The notes beneath the pieces are model-generated. The model was not told where the DNA came from. It saw nothing but the letters and a program-made list of their open reading frames with translations, and made no database searches. The translations under genes and the position numbers were made by a program. 64,000 nt of DNA from Chondrosia reniformis (lineage: Eukaryota > Porifera > Demospongiae > Chondrillida > Chondrillidae): NCBI GenBank assembly GCA_947172415.1, contig OX359197.1:6077673-6141672 (forward strand). Reading direction: 5' to 3'. This document shows positions 50,701-61,815 of the stretch, piece by piece (position 1 is the first letter of the stretch; the number at the start of each line of letters is the position of its first letter).

Positions 50701-51780
50701 AAGTGATACGGAAATACCTTAATATTACGAAAAGAAAAAAAGGAAGTAAAAAAGGCGCCCGATGTGGGGCTCGAACCCACGACCCTGGGATTAAGAGTCC
50801 CATGCTCTACCGACTGAGCTAACCGGGCTGATGTAACTACTTCTGATATATCTCTATTTAAATGATCCTTACCATCAAATGATCCCTATTATGGTGAACT
50901 AGCTTTTCGTAGTAAGCTCTTTCATCTTTCATAACTTGACGAACTGAAAAATACAACAAACAGATGTGTGTATCAAAATACCACCTTCTTCATTTGAAGG
51001 CATTAATGGAAAAAGAAATGAACATGTGCAAGGCATAGTAAAGTTAAGGAATTAATAATTATCTACTTAAAACTTTATTAGGAATGTAACAATGTGATTA
51101 TACTACCAAACTGAATATATTATAAACTTTAATGAAAACTCTCATCATCATAGAAATTCTATCCAATATATTCAAAATGTACATTTTCAACATTCACCTA
51201 ACTCCTCAACACTAACTAAACCAATTTAATAAATATACAGGTCAATTCCATAAGTGTCTCAATAAGTAAATCATTGTCCCTTTGGCCGACAGAGTCTACT
51301 CCAGTAGCTGGTAACCAACACTTCCAACAATTCATTTATTCATACAATTTACCTTAAAATGTACCTCTCGCGTCATGTATACACGGTCAATACACGCTAT
51401 CTATGTATGATAAAGGTTGGCTGAAGTACATCCAAACCAGGATATTAGAAAATTAATAGTATCCGGAGAATCATGTCTTTGGAGAACGCACCTACGTTTC
51501 CTCGATATCTCAATTGATTTTTAATACTATAGTCAATAACAGCTTTCTCGTAGGCGGCTTCGCTATTCTGCAAACTCTGCGGAGAGAACACAACAATAAT
51601 GTAATTAACACTTGTACACATACGTAAGGCTGCTCTAAAGATTTGGAAAACTTTTGCTATCCCTTGAAATTAACTTGGATTCCATCGACTGACCTGTTTA
51701 ACTGAAGCAGGAAGACGATCCCACGGATAATTCTGACGAATGGAAAACTCGACATCTTGAGGAATAGCTGGGGTCGCCAT
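44712..51780 (-). CDS. FAM91A1: FAM91A1 (golgin-binding vesicle-capture adaptor)
   Basis: FAM91A1 works with the WDR11 complex and TBC1D23 in tethering endosome-derived vesicles at the trans-Golgi. Sixteen exons give about 874 aa (human 838): 51694..51780, 51492..51576, 50873..50943, 50579..50717, 50444..50508, 50214..50333, 49855..50008, 49570..49676, 48226..48690, 47733..47819, 47535..47661, 47090..47361, 46544..46730, 45712..46136, 44952..45053 and 44712..44843. All phases agree. Landmarks along the protein: [145 protein letters not shown] and [19 protein letters not shown] variable acidic/serine linker lies within exons 9 and 14. Intron 3 holds a tRNA gene and intron 8 two minisatellites. 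It is divergent from ATAD2. Confidence 0.96.
45168..45335. repeat. 33-bp minisatellite in FAM91A1 intron 14
   Basis: Five copies of a unit AGCAAAATAGTGTTTCAGTC plus ATTTGTGTTTACT. Confidence 0.9.
45585..45700. repeat. Short tandem repeat next to the FAM91A1 exon 14 donor
   Basis: Three diverged copies of a unit containing ATTCATGTAGGCATGGCTA and TTCAATAATCCATATA end just before the exon 14 donor at 45706-45711. Confidence 0.7.
46200..46440 (+). repeat. Dispersed SINE-like repeat in FAM91A1 intron 13
   Basis: A long copy with AGGATTCACAAAAGATCAAA, GATTCCCAGGGTCACTAATG, CCCAGAAACAGCTGTCTGGG and ACGTCTACTTTAGAGAAAAG, matching the 26.9 kb copy. Confidence 0.75.
46735..46905 (+). repeat. Dispersed SINE-like repeat in FAM91A1 intron 12
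   Basis: The right part (GGAGAAAACTCTTGTAGCCT, CTCTCACTAGGTTCCCTATA, GATGTAGCATGTAAGAAG) matches the family closely; the left part is diverged. Confidence 0.7.
48775..49112. repeat. 42-bp minisatellite in FAM91A1 intron 8
   Basis: Eight almost identical copies of a unit GAAGTTAGAAAAGTCTTAAT plus GAAGTGTATACTAATGTTAACT. Its length is a multiple of three, so it creates a long open frame that is not a gene. The near-identity of units suggests recent expansion. Confidence 0.95.
49140..49535. repeat. Compound minisatellite in FAM91A1 intron 8
   Basis: A block of GACACTGAGGGTCATTGGGG-type units is followed by about ten copies of an 18-bp GGCACTGAAGGCGCTGAA unit and a few diverged GGGGACACTAGGGGA units. 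All frames across it are repeat translations. Confidence 0.93.
50748..50753 (-). terminator. Pol III terminator of the tRNA-Lys gene
   Basis: Six T residues (minus strand) begin 3 nt past the tRNA 3' end. The same T-rich stretch is part of the polypyrimidine tract of the FAM91A1 intron. Confidence 0.8.
50756..50828 (-). tRNA. tRNA-Lys (anticodon CTT)
   Basis: The 73-nt cloverleaf is complete. The acceptor arm GCCCGGT pairs with ATCGGGC, the D arm is GCTC..GAGC, the anticodon arm TGGGA/TCCCA encloses CTCTTAA (anticodon CTT), and the T arm GTGGG/CCCAC encloses TTCGAGC. A-box and B-box are intact and no CCA is encoded, as in eukaryotes. It sits in FAM91A1 intron 3 (50718-50872), on the same strand as the host gene. 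Confidence 0.97.
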
Positions 51781-51911
51781 CTTTTGATGATGTCGCAATA
51801 GGCGTGAATATGTTACTCCGCAGCAGTTCACTTGCCCGTCATCAAAGAGAATGATCCAATCTTGAGATTCAGTTGACCTGGCGTAATAAAGAGTATCGCT
51901 AGGACGCTACA
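51781..51911. promoter_or_regulatory. Bidirectional promoter, FAM91A1 / ATAD2
   Basis: Only 131 bp separate the two divergent start codons, so the promoters must be shared or overlapping. No TATA box was seen. Confidence 0.7.
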
Positions 51912-54900
51912 ATGAACGGGTACTCCAATAACCCTCCCAAATTACCAAGACGTCGTTCGAAAAGGTTAGTTTTCTAAGAGTGCGCCAATTCTTGAAGTGC
52001 TTGTAAATGATTGCCTGTACGTGTTTTGCTGATATGTGAATAGTTCTTTTGTATATTCATTAGGATTGCCTCTCACGACACCAGTAACGATACTTCAACG
52101 AGAGAAAACGAAATTATCTACAAAGAAAATGACAGTCAGTGTTTGACATACGTAAACACTACAAAAGCCTATTACATGCGTAGTTACGACATTCCCAACT
52201 CTTTAACTTTTGACAAATGGTATCTACCAAAAAACCTAAAATTAACTATTATTTGTTTGGTTCATGTCTTAAAATGGTTAATTCCATCTTCTCTTAGAAA
52301 ATTGTCTTACATGTTCTTCTGTATACCTTCACGAAATCACTTTTTGTAGAAGTTGAAGCCTCAAGAAAGGATTCAATGTGCAATGGTACAGAGGAGGAGA
52401 TTCTCAGAAATAGATTTCAATTGAGTAGTGATGTTTCTAAGCAATCAGCTGATGCAGGGGAATTCCCTGTTCGAAAGCATCTCAGAAGGGAACCCCCTAA
52501 AAAGGAAACTACATTCTCTATTCAAAATGACCAATCAACTGGTCCACCAAGAAAAAAGAAGAAAAGACCTTATCGTACCATTAAATTTCAGTACCTACAG
52601 GAGGCAGACAAGTATCGGAAGGCAGACAAGGAATCCCATTCTTCTCCTAGAAGGAGCAGAAGAGAGAAACGCCTACTGTATGGAAATCTGAGTGTTTCAA
52701 ACATTGAGCGTCAACTGTTTCACAAGCCGACTTCAGTGATCATAGAATCAGATTCTGAAGGTGTTGATCCATACGAGAAAATCTTATCACCAAAACATCG
52801 CCTGCCACCGACCAAGTTCCAGTATGATGTAACTAGTGAACTGCCATCCATGTTGACAAGGAGACAGCGGAGACTACTTTCTTCTTATTTGGATAGTGAT
52901 CATGAAGAGGACACTTCCACACCTCTATCTTCCACCCGGAAAAGAAAGCCATCATTTAATGAAGTTATGAAAAGTGAAGATGATTGTGGAAATGAGGACA
53001 TCGAAGCCAATGGATCACAAGGTAAAAAAGAAGGAGAAGATGACAATGATCATGAACAGCCGGAGGGTGATGGACACGATATTCCATCTACTGATCTATC
53101 AGAAGAAGAGGAGGAGGAAGAAGAAGGGAGAAGTTATAATTTTAGAAAGAGGCAGCCTGTCACCTACAACCCGGAGAAGCTGGACACTCGCAAGTCATCC
53201 TCCAGGCCAACCTTGGGGAGAAGAAGGAAGATTGGTCTCTACACAAGGAGCCACCCAAGATCGCCTGCCTACAGCAAGGTTACAGCCAGGTTTGGCCATC
53301 GAAGACACATTGCTCATCAGTCCTCTGGTAGCACTTCATCCTCGGGGAATGACAGTGATGAGCAGAGATTTAAGCGGCGAAAGAACAGAAGCATGGCTAG
53401 GGGCCGAAGAAGGTGCCTGCCAATGAACATCACCACTGAGGACATCGCATCCTCTGCCTTTGCCACAGCTCGTGACCGTCAGAAGATTGGAGCCAGTTTG
53501 GCAGACATTGACCCGATGAACATCGACCGATCAGTGACATTTGACTCCATTGGAGGATTAAGTGAGCACATTCAGTCCCTAAAGGAAATGATTGTGTTTC
53601 CCTTGCTGTATCCAGAGGTATTTGACAAGTTCAAGATCTCTCCCCCACGAGGGGTTCTGTTCCACGGGGCCCCTGGCTGCGGGAAGACCCTGGTTGCAAG
53701 GGCTTTGGCCAATGAATGTTCCAAGGGAGATCGCAAGGTTTCCTTCTTTATGCGGAAGGGAGCAGATTGTCTCAGCAAATGGGTTGGAGAATCAGAAAGG
53801 CAATTACGACTCCTCTTTGACCAGGTTTGTGAAATTTAAGACTTCTTTATTAATTTCTTCATCTTCTACCTCTGATCCTAATCCCTCCCTTCTCTCCTCC
53901 TCCACTCTCCCTCCCCTATCGCCCCTCCCCTCTCCCTCCACTTCCTCCCCTCTCCTTCCTCCTCCCTTTCCCCCTATATATCTCTTACACCTGACCTTTT
54001 TGTCTACTTTAAACTTTCTCAGGCTTACCAGATGAGACCGTCTATAATCTTCTTTGATGAAATCGATGGCCTAGCCCCAGTGCGTTCCAGCAAACAAGAC
54101 CAGATCCACTCCTCCATTGTCTCCACTCTACTAGCTCTAATGGATGGACTGGACAATCGGGGGGAGATTGTGGTTATTGGTGCCACTAATAGAATTGATG
54201 CTATTGACCCTGCTTTCAGAAGACCAGGAAGGTTTGACAGAGAATTCTTTTTTCCACTGCCTTCTCTGGAAGTAAGTCCTTTCTCTTGTGACTTTTATTG
54301 ACAATTCTAAAATATGGCTGCCAACTAATTCTGAACAATTTGGTTGTTAGCTTGTTATTTCATTAAATTACCTTTATAATTATTGTTATTTAGTTCTTAG
54401 TGTCACTAGCTTGTTGCAGTTCTCAGATATTTATTTCCAAATATGGATGAAATTTGAATTTAAGATTTCAACTTTTTTCCCAGGATCGGGTCAGAATTCT
54501 TGAAATTCACACCAAGGAATGGAAGCCAAGACTGAAGTCATCTTTCCTCACGGAGCTTGCTGACCACACTGTAGGCTACTGTGGAGCTGATTTGAAGTCT
54601 CTCTGCACAGAAACTGCGCTAGCGGCACTCAGAAGAAATTTCCCTCAGATTTACGCCACCTCCGACAAACTCATTATCAATACTGATGAGATTAGGGTTC
54701 ATCCACGGGACTTCAGTCAAGCAATGCAGAGAATAACTCCTGCAGCTCAGCGTGTAGAAGTGTCTTTAGCCCGAGCTCTCTCGCCCTATCTATCAATCCT
54801 GCTCTCTCGCTCTTTACTCCAGCTCATATCACGAGCACACTTCCTCTATCCCTCTGGATGGAAACAACTGAGTAAGGCTTCCAAAATTTACGGCCGAGCT

Positions 54901-57900
54901 CTCCTAAGAAGATGTGAAGGATCAGCAGATGAGAGGGACGATGGTTCCTCTCCAGCTGCTTTGCCAAGCGATGCTCCCTCTACCTCTGCATCACATTCGA
55001 GAGCTCACTCAAAACGCACATTTCTTGCACCCCAAACACACAAGTCAGTCAAATCTTCATCCTCCTTCTCTGTTGCCACCATTTTATCATCATCAGGACC
55101 AGAAAGCAGTCCTACAGAGGATAGCTATGGTAACAGTCACCATGGCAACAAGAATATTCAAAATGAAAGGATAGAGGCAGGTAGACAATTGTCATCTAGA
55201 ATCTCTAACTCATCTTTGGGTTTGGGACAGTCTGTGAACAGTTATGATGCCTTCTATGGTCAAATACTACCTGACTCACCTGAAGAGGTTTACTTTGACA
55301 CAAAGAGACTATCTGGTAAAACTCTCTTTGAAGCCAATGATATTTTTGAAGAAGAGCCTGCCTCCAAAGGATCCCCTCAATGTGTCTCTGAAGAGACTGA
55401 TCCTGGGACCCCTGCAGACTGCCAAAGAGGACACTCCTCCAATTTGTTATCTCTGATGGCCGACCCTCATCGTATTCCAGTTTTATTCAGGTCACGCCTT
55501 CTCATAGGGGGAGAACCCCACATGGGTCAGTCGGAGCACCTTGGACCAGCCCTTCTCCATTCTCTTGAGGGATTTTCCCATCATATTCTAGATCTCTCCG
55601 CCCTCTACTCTGTTGCCATGAGAACGCCTGAAGAAGGATGCCACCAGGTGTGTAGTCTAGAATTTTTGTTAATCTTACTGTACTAGCCAATAGCTCAACT
55701 GTATGTACTTGTAAGAAGTAGCTACTCTTTAGAGAGCCGCTGAAACTAACCATACACAGAACTGAAATTGAGCCGAAATTAGACTTTGGTCACTTGACTA
55801 GTCTCTGACGTAATATACTCCGGGGATTATTCATTTATTGGAACAAGTACATGTGTGTTTGACTTAATCATAATACACTCAATCCTCCCTTATCTGGGCA
55901 CCTTGGGACTGGGTATTGTCTGTAACTCAGATATGCCCGTAACTCAGAAAACTCGAAGAGTATAGTTGTTTTATATACAAATTGAGTAAGCTATGATGCT
56001 TGCTGTGTGAGGAAAATGAATTTCAAAATCGACTTCACACTTCGCAGTTGAATTAGTTAACTATTATTCACATTATTGGCGATCAATAAGATCAGTAAAC
56101 ACATTTGCCTTCAAAAAGGGCAGTGAACACAACCGTTGTCATTGCCATTTTGTTTACTTGCTGATTCAGCAACCGCTTCATGCAGCCCGCTAGAGGGACG
56201 TGCCCGTATCTGGGGCGTCCGGATAAGGGAGGATTGAGTGTACTATAATTAATATTAACTGTTCATTGATGAATCGTACAATGGGGAGAATTCAAGAGCT
56301 TTTGAATGAAAATATTTAAATTAGTAGAATACCACTGTAGTATGTGTGTATGTACTAACTACTGCAGATAGCTAAGCACCATACATGTGGTGTACTGTAA
56401 TTGAGCTACGTAGATATGTATATATGAAATATGTAGGTAGTATGGTGGACAAAGCCTTACAAGTACACCACCCCAAGGTCCCATCACTAGGCAACCAATG
56501 GCAGCCTCCTAGTCCATAGATCATGATTTATTGGTCTGGTGTACTTGGTTAAAGGCTAAAGTCTTATTTCTCACTTCTCTAGGTGTTCAAGGAGGCACGA
56601 TGCTCAGCTCCATCTGTGGTGTACCTCCCGAGCATGAACTTGTGGTGGCCCGGCAGCAGTGAGGCACTAAGGGCCATTCTGAAGTCTTGTCTTCTCCACC
56701 TTCCTGTTGACAAGCCAATATTTATTCTGGCTACTTATGAAGGATGTGGACTGGAGAGTGATACGGAACTCTTTGATTTATTTGATCCATCTCAGGGAGA
56801 AGTGTTTTATGTCGAAGCACCAAACAAAGAGGAGAGAAGAACGTACTTTCAAGATGTGGTGTTGATACAACCATCACTTCCACCATTGGAAATACCTACA
56901 TCAGAGAGTAAGCGTTAATGTATTTCTTTATCAGTCTGTCTGTGTTGTCTGTCTGTCTCTGTCTGTCCATCGGTATATTTGTGTCTTCAAAAGTTATCTG
57001 TTCACCCTTGTAGACCGGGAGCTACAGGTACTACCAAGAGTAGAAGAACCCCAGGTCCGACAGCTATCAGAAGATGAGAAGCTAAAGCTTAAGAAGAGGT
57101 GGGAGGCAACCCTGAGAGAATTAAGGGTTTTCCTCCGGGATGCCACCAACAAGCTTTTGGCTGAAAGGAAATTCAAAGATTTCACTAAACCAGTTGACCC
57201 AGAAGAGGTCAGTGTCACATGTTGCCCTTTGTACATACTACATAGGTAATAATTGTGTAAGTGTGTATGCCAATCGTATAGGTGCCAGATTATTATGAGG
57301 TGATTAAGTATCCCATCGATTTGTCCACTGTCATGAAGAAGATTGACAGCCGCTGTTATCTAACTCCCAAGGAATGGCTGGGGGACGTGGATTTAATCAC
57401 AAAGAATGCCTTGGAGTAAGTTCCAAGTAGATGAAATTCAGGTTCATGCCCTTTACTGCAGTTCTGTTTCTATAGAATGTAACCATATTAGTGGCAAGCA
57501 TTCATGAATATGGTTCATCATACCGTATGGACCTAAACTTTTGCGGTTTTCGGTTTTTTGCGGTTTTATTTTCGCAGATGCTTCCTTATAATATTCCAGC
57601 TTTCTCTAACTGGTCGACACAATTAGTCCCTTTAGTGGCAATTCCTGGTCTCAAAAATGTTGCCCTAACTCACGGTAGCCATATTGCGAACTATGATGTC
57701 ATCGCGATCTAAAATGGACATACCTGGTAATTTCGCTTGCACTTTTTAAGCTCTATAGTCAATCCGCAAAAACCACAAAAGTTTAGTCCCGTGAAAATTT
57801 AGGTCCATACGGTATGGACACTTATTAAAAGCCCTTTTGTTAGCTGTACATGCACACTGTGTCCATTTTGAGCACTTATTAGTAGCCCCTAAAAACTTGT

Positions 57901-59545
57901 ACCAAAGTGTAATAGTAGGTCCAACCAAGAGAATCCCTTCCTGTAGGTATAATCCAGAGCACGATAATGAGAGTTGCCTTCTCAGACATCGAGCTTGTGA
58001 GCTCCAGGACATGGCTCATTCCTTTCTTGACCACGAGCTAAACGAAGATTTTGAAAAACTCTGCATGGACCTTAAGGAATCTGCGGAAACACTGGGGCTT
58101 CAACAGCTACCCTTCTACCTGCCCGCAACTATAACAAATAGGCAGCCAGTGGGGCAGGTGCACAGTCATAGTAGTTCGGAGGAGTGCTCCAGTGAGCTGG
58201 TGCGAAGGAGCCTGAGGCAGAAAGGCATGGGGCCTCTCTCTGAAGGGCTGCCATATTACGAGAAGAAGCGAGCTTCCAGCAAGAAGACAACCTCTGAACA
58301 AGAAGAGATGGCAACAGAAGAAGAACAAGAGGATGAACAATCCAAATCTAACCAAGAGAAGGCTGACACAGGGGAGGCAATGGAGATTTCTGAGGAAAAT
58401 CCATACAACAATGAAGATGAACCTGGGGAGAAGGATACCAATTTGAAGGAGAAGTATTATTCCCCTCAAATGGTTACAAGGGCTGCTAAGAAAAGACTCT
58501 CAGCCAATAGTGAATCTGAGAAAGATTCCTTGGTAGTTCAATTGCCAAAGTCTGCCATTAAATCAGTTCCTGCTCCTCATAGTATCAACCATGCATCTGA
58601 TTCACATGACTCATATGGTAACGACAAGACTGTCAGAAAAGAAGAGGAGAGCGGGGTTCATAACTTTCACTTGTGTCTTAGCGATGATGTACAGGAATCT
58701 GACACCATTGCAGAGGACAATGCATTTTTATCTGATGAGACTGACACAGCTCGCCAGCAGACAGATAGTAGGGAACTTGCCACACAATCTTCTCTGAAGA
58801 ATGATGGTGATATATCTCAAGTCACACCCCCTGCCTATGTTGATAATATGGAGGGTTCACCCCTTCAGGCAACTGAACCCAAACAGGTACTCATCAGCAG
58901 AAATGATCAGTTCAAATTGCTGAACAGGATTGTGAGAAGGACTGAATGTGCAAATTTGCAGACCTTGCAGAAACTGCACAGCATGCTAAGACACGTAGTT
59001 TTCAGATATAGAATGACTGCTGAGCGATATCAGTTAACAAAGGTAAATAAGTGTAATTCTTATGAAGCCTTCCCTATTGTATTTTCCAAGCCACCTCTAC
59101 TGGCACACTTCCTACAGCCTCACACTACCTCCTACAATCTCACACTACGTCCTACAGCCTCACACTACCTCCTACAATCTCACACTACCTCCTACAATCT
59201 CACACTACGTCCTACAGCCTCACACTACCTCCTACAGCCTCACACTACCTCCTACAATCTCACACTACCTCCTACAATCTCACACTACATCCTACAGCCT
59301 CACACTACCTCCTACAGCCTCACACTACTTCCTACAGCCTCCCACTACTTTCTACAGCCTCACACACTTCCTACAGCCTCCCACTACTTCCTACAGCCTC
59401 CCACTACTTTCTACAGCCTCACACACTTCCTACAGCCTCATTATGCTTAAGCTACTGTACATTCAACTCCCTAACATAACTTTTCCCTTTCTTACAGGAT
59501 ATGGAAATACTTCTAGATGCATTTTCAGAGGATAAAGCTTTGTGA
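51912..59545 (+). CDS. ATAD2: ATAD2-family AAA+ ATPase with bromodomain
   Basis: ATAD2 proteins (yeast Yta7) are nuclear chromatin ATPases that read acetylated histone H4. Ten exons (51912..51964, 52064..52134, 52350..53824, 54023..54271, 54484..55647, 56583..56907, 57014..57207, 57282..57415, 57947..59042, 59498..59545) encode about 1602 aa, longer than human ATAD2 (1390). Phases agree throughout. An acidic/basic N-terminal part ([20 protein letters not shown]) precedes AAA1 with Walker A GAPGCGKT, Walker B IIFFDEIDG, ATNRIDAIDPAFRRPGRFDR and a CGADLKSLC sensor-2 region. AAA2 is degenerate (GGEPHMGQSEHL), as in human. The bromodomain follows: RELRVFLRDATNKL, VPDYYEVIKYPIDLSTV and EYNPEHDNESCLLRHRACEL, the Asn of YNPEHD being the acetyl-lysine contact. 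A long acidic C-terminal region ends FSEDKAL. ATAD2 and ATAD2B are a vertebrate split. Confidence 0.95.
55876..56240. mobile_element. 365-bp TIR element (pogo/Tigger-like MITE) in ATAD2 intron 5
   Basis: CACTCAATCCTCCCTTATC at the left end is repeated in inverse at the right end (GATAAGGGAGGATTGAGTG). TA dinucleotides flank both ends as a target duplication. No transposase frame is present. Confidence 0.9.
57523..57812. mobile_element. 290-bp TIR element in ATAD2 intron 8
   Basis: CCGTATGGACCTAAACTTTT at the left end is mirrored by TTTAGGTCCATACGG at the right end, with further imperfect matches inside (TTGCGGTTTT / CCACAAAAGTTTAG). TA flanks both sides. Confidence 0.85.
59096..59435 (+). 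repeat. Pyrimidine-rich minisatellite in ATAD2 intron 9
   Basis: About twenty CTACCTCCTACAGCCTCACA-type units of about 18 bp lie between the exon 9 donor and the exon 10 acceptor. Many units end CTCCTACAG and so resemble a 3' splice site. Confidence 0.92.
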
Positions 59546-59965
59546 CCTGTAACTTCAACCAGTTTAGATATCTCAACTGGAAATAACAGGATATATTAAA
59601 TTTAGAGTGCACAATACATTATGAATATGTACACATTTGTTTCATTTAAAATATTATATTTGGACAGTTATCTAATTAAGGATACATCACTATCATGACT
59701 ATAAAGGAATGATTGACATAATATAAAGCATGCATTAGTTCCCCTATAGGCTTTTTACAGAATAGACACAGCATGTAAGAAAATGGTGTATATATATATT
59801 AGATTTTTCATGATTTTTCTCTGTATATATATCAAAGAGTATACGGTAGTATATACTCTCTAAGTAGGGATGTAATATATATATCCAATATCGATATCCA
59901 TCCAATGAGTTTTGAAAAGCATTATAAATAATAATTATGTGCATGTGCATTTAGTGCTGCAACTA
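59546..59965. other. ATAD2 3' flank
   Basis: AT-rich DNA after the last ATAD2 exon. It includes a short dispersed-repeat end at about 59740-59795 (CCTATAGGCTTTTTACAG, CAGCATGTAAGAAAATGGTG). No gene was recognised. Confidence 0.5.
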
Positions 59966-60690
59966 TATATAGCAAATGGAAAGATATATAGCTAAATAGG
60001 AAGTTAATGTATAGTGAGAGATAAGGCAAATGTAAAGATTTATGAAAATTTCAAATTCTCATTGGAAATGTTTCATACATGTCTGTGAATGCTGACACAA
60101 AGTTTGAGCTTCATATCTTTCCATTTGACAGAGTTAGAGCACCAAATGTACATTAAAAGACTGGAATACCAAATTAATGTATTGTGAGAGATAGGGAAAA
60201 TGTAAAGATTTATGAAAATTTCAAATTCTCATTAGAAATGCTTCATACATGTCTGTGAATGCTGACACCAAGTTTGAGCTTCATATCTTTCCATTTGACA
60301 GAATTAGAGCACCAAATGTACATTTATATACTGGTATACTAAATTAATGTATAGTGAGAGATAGGGCAAATGTAAATATTTATGAAAATTTCAAATTCTC
60401 ATTGGAAATGTTTCATACATGTCTGTGAATGCTGACACAAAGTTTGAGCTTCATATCTTTCCATTTGACACAGTTAGAGCACCAAATGTACATTAAAAGA
60501 CTGGAATACCAAATTAATATATGGTGAGAGATAGGGCAAATGTAAAGATTTATGAAAATTTCAAATTCTCATTGGAAATGTTTCATACATGTCTGTGAAT
60601 GCTGACACCAAGTGTGAGCTTCATATCTTAGAGCACCTTAGAGTTAGAGCACCAAATGTACATTAAAAGACTGGAATACCAAATTAATGT
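59966..60690 (-). repeat. 170-bp satellite, inverted block
   Basis: Four to five units of period 170 bp (starts near 60002, 60172, 60342, 60512, 60682) contain GTGAGAGATAGGGCAAATGT and CATGTCTGTGAATGCTGACA. These are the reverse complement of the block that follows and a diverged subfamily of it. Confidence 0.9.
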
Positions 60691-61815
60691 ACGTATCTCT
60701 CACCATACATTAAATTTGTATAGCAGAATCTAATGTACATTTAGTGCTGTAACTCTGTCAATTAGAAAGATGTGAAGCTGAAACTTGGTGTTAGCATTCA
60801 CAGACATCCATAAAACATATCCAAAGAGTTTTACAAATTTTGATGTTCACTCATATTTGCCCTATCTCTCACCATACATTAAATTTGTGTGCAAGAATCT
60901 ATTGTACATTTAGTGCTGTAACTCTGTCAATTGGAAAGATGTGAAGCTGAAACTTGCTGTCAGCATTCACAGACATCCATAAAACATATCCAAAGAGTTT
61001 TACAAATTTTGATGTTCACTCATATTTGCCCTATCTCTCACCATACGTACATTAAATTTGTATACAAAAATCTAATGTACATTTAGTGCTGTAACTCTAT
61101 CAATTGGAGAGATGTGAAGCTGAACCTTGCTGTCAGCATTCACAGACATCCATAAAACATATCCAAAGAGTTTTACAAATTTTGATGTTCACTCATATTT
61201 GCCCTATCTCTCACCATACATTAAATTTGTGTGCAAGAATCTATTGTACATTTAGTGCTGTAACTCTGTCAATTGGAAAGATGTGAAGCTGAAACTTGCT
61301 GTCAGCATTCACAGACATCCATAAAACATATCCAAAGAGTTTTACAAATTTTGATGTTCACTCATATTTGCCCTATCTCTCACCATACGTACATTAAATT
61401 TGTATACAAAAATCTAATGTACATTTAGTGCTGTAACTCTATCAATTGGAGAGATGTGAAGCTGAACCTTGCTGTCAGCATTCACAGACATCCATAAAAC
61501 ATATCCAAAGAGTTTTACAAATTTTGATGTTCACTCATATTTGCCCTATCTCTCACCATACATTAAATTAAATTTGTATGCAAGAATCTATTGTACATTT
61601 AGTGCTGTAACTCTGTCAATTGGAAAGATGTGAAGCTGAAACTTGTTGTCAGCATTCACAGCTATCCTTAAAGCATATCCAAAGAGTTTTACAAATTTTG
61701 ATGTTCACTCATATTTGCCCTATCTCTCACCATACTTTAAATTTGTATAGCAGAATCTAATGTACATTTAGTGCTGTAACTCTGTCAATTGGAAAGATAT
61801 GAAGCTGAAACCTCT
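60690..61815 (+). repeat. 170-bp satellite, forward block with dimeric higher-order repeat
   Basis: Units contain AATGTACATTTAGTGCTGTA, TCAGCATTCACAGACATCC and CATATCCAAAGAGTTTTACA. Two unit types alternate, so near-identical copies recur every 341 bp (60874/61215 and 61046/61387). The short reading frames across it are repeat translations. Confidence 0.93.

Noticed and set aside
59043..59450. Extension of ATAD2 exon 9 into the minisatellite
   Set aside because: The frame stays open, but AAG/GTAAAT is a good donor and the last exon at 59498 gives a natural acidic C-terminus in phase.
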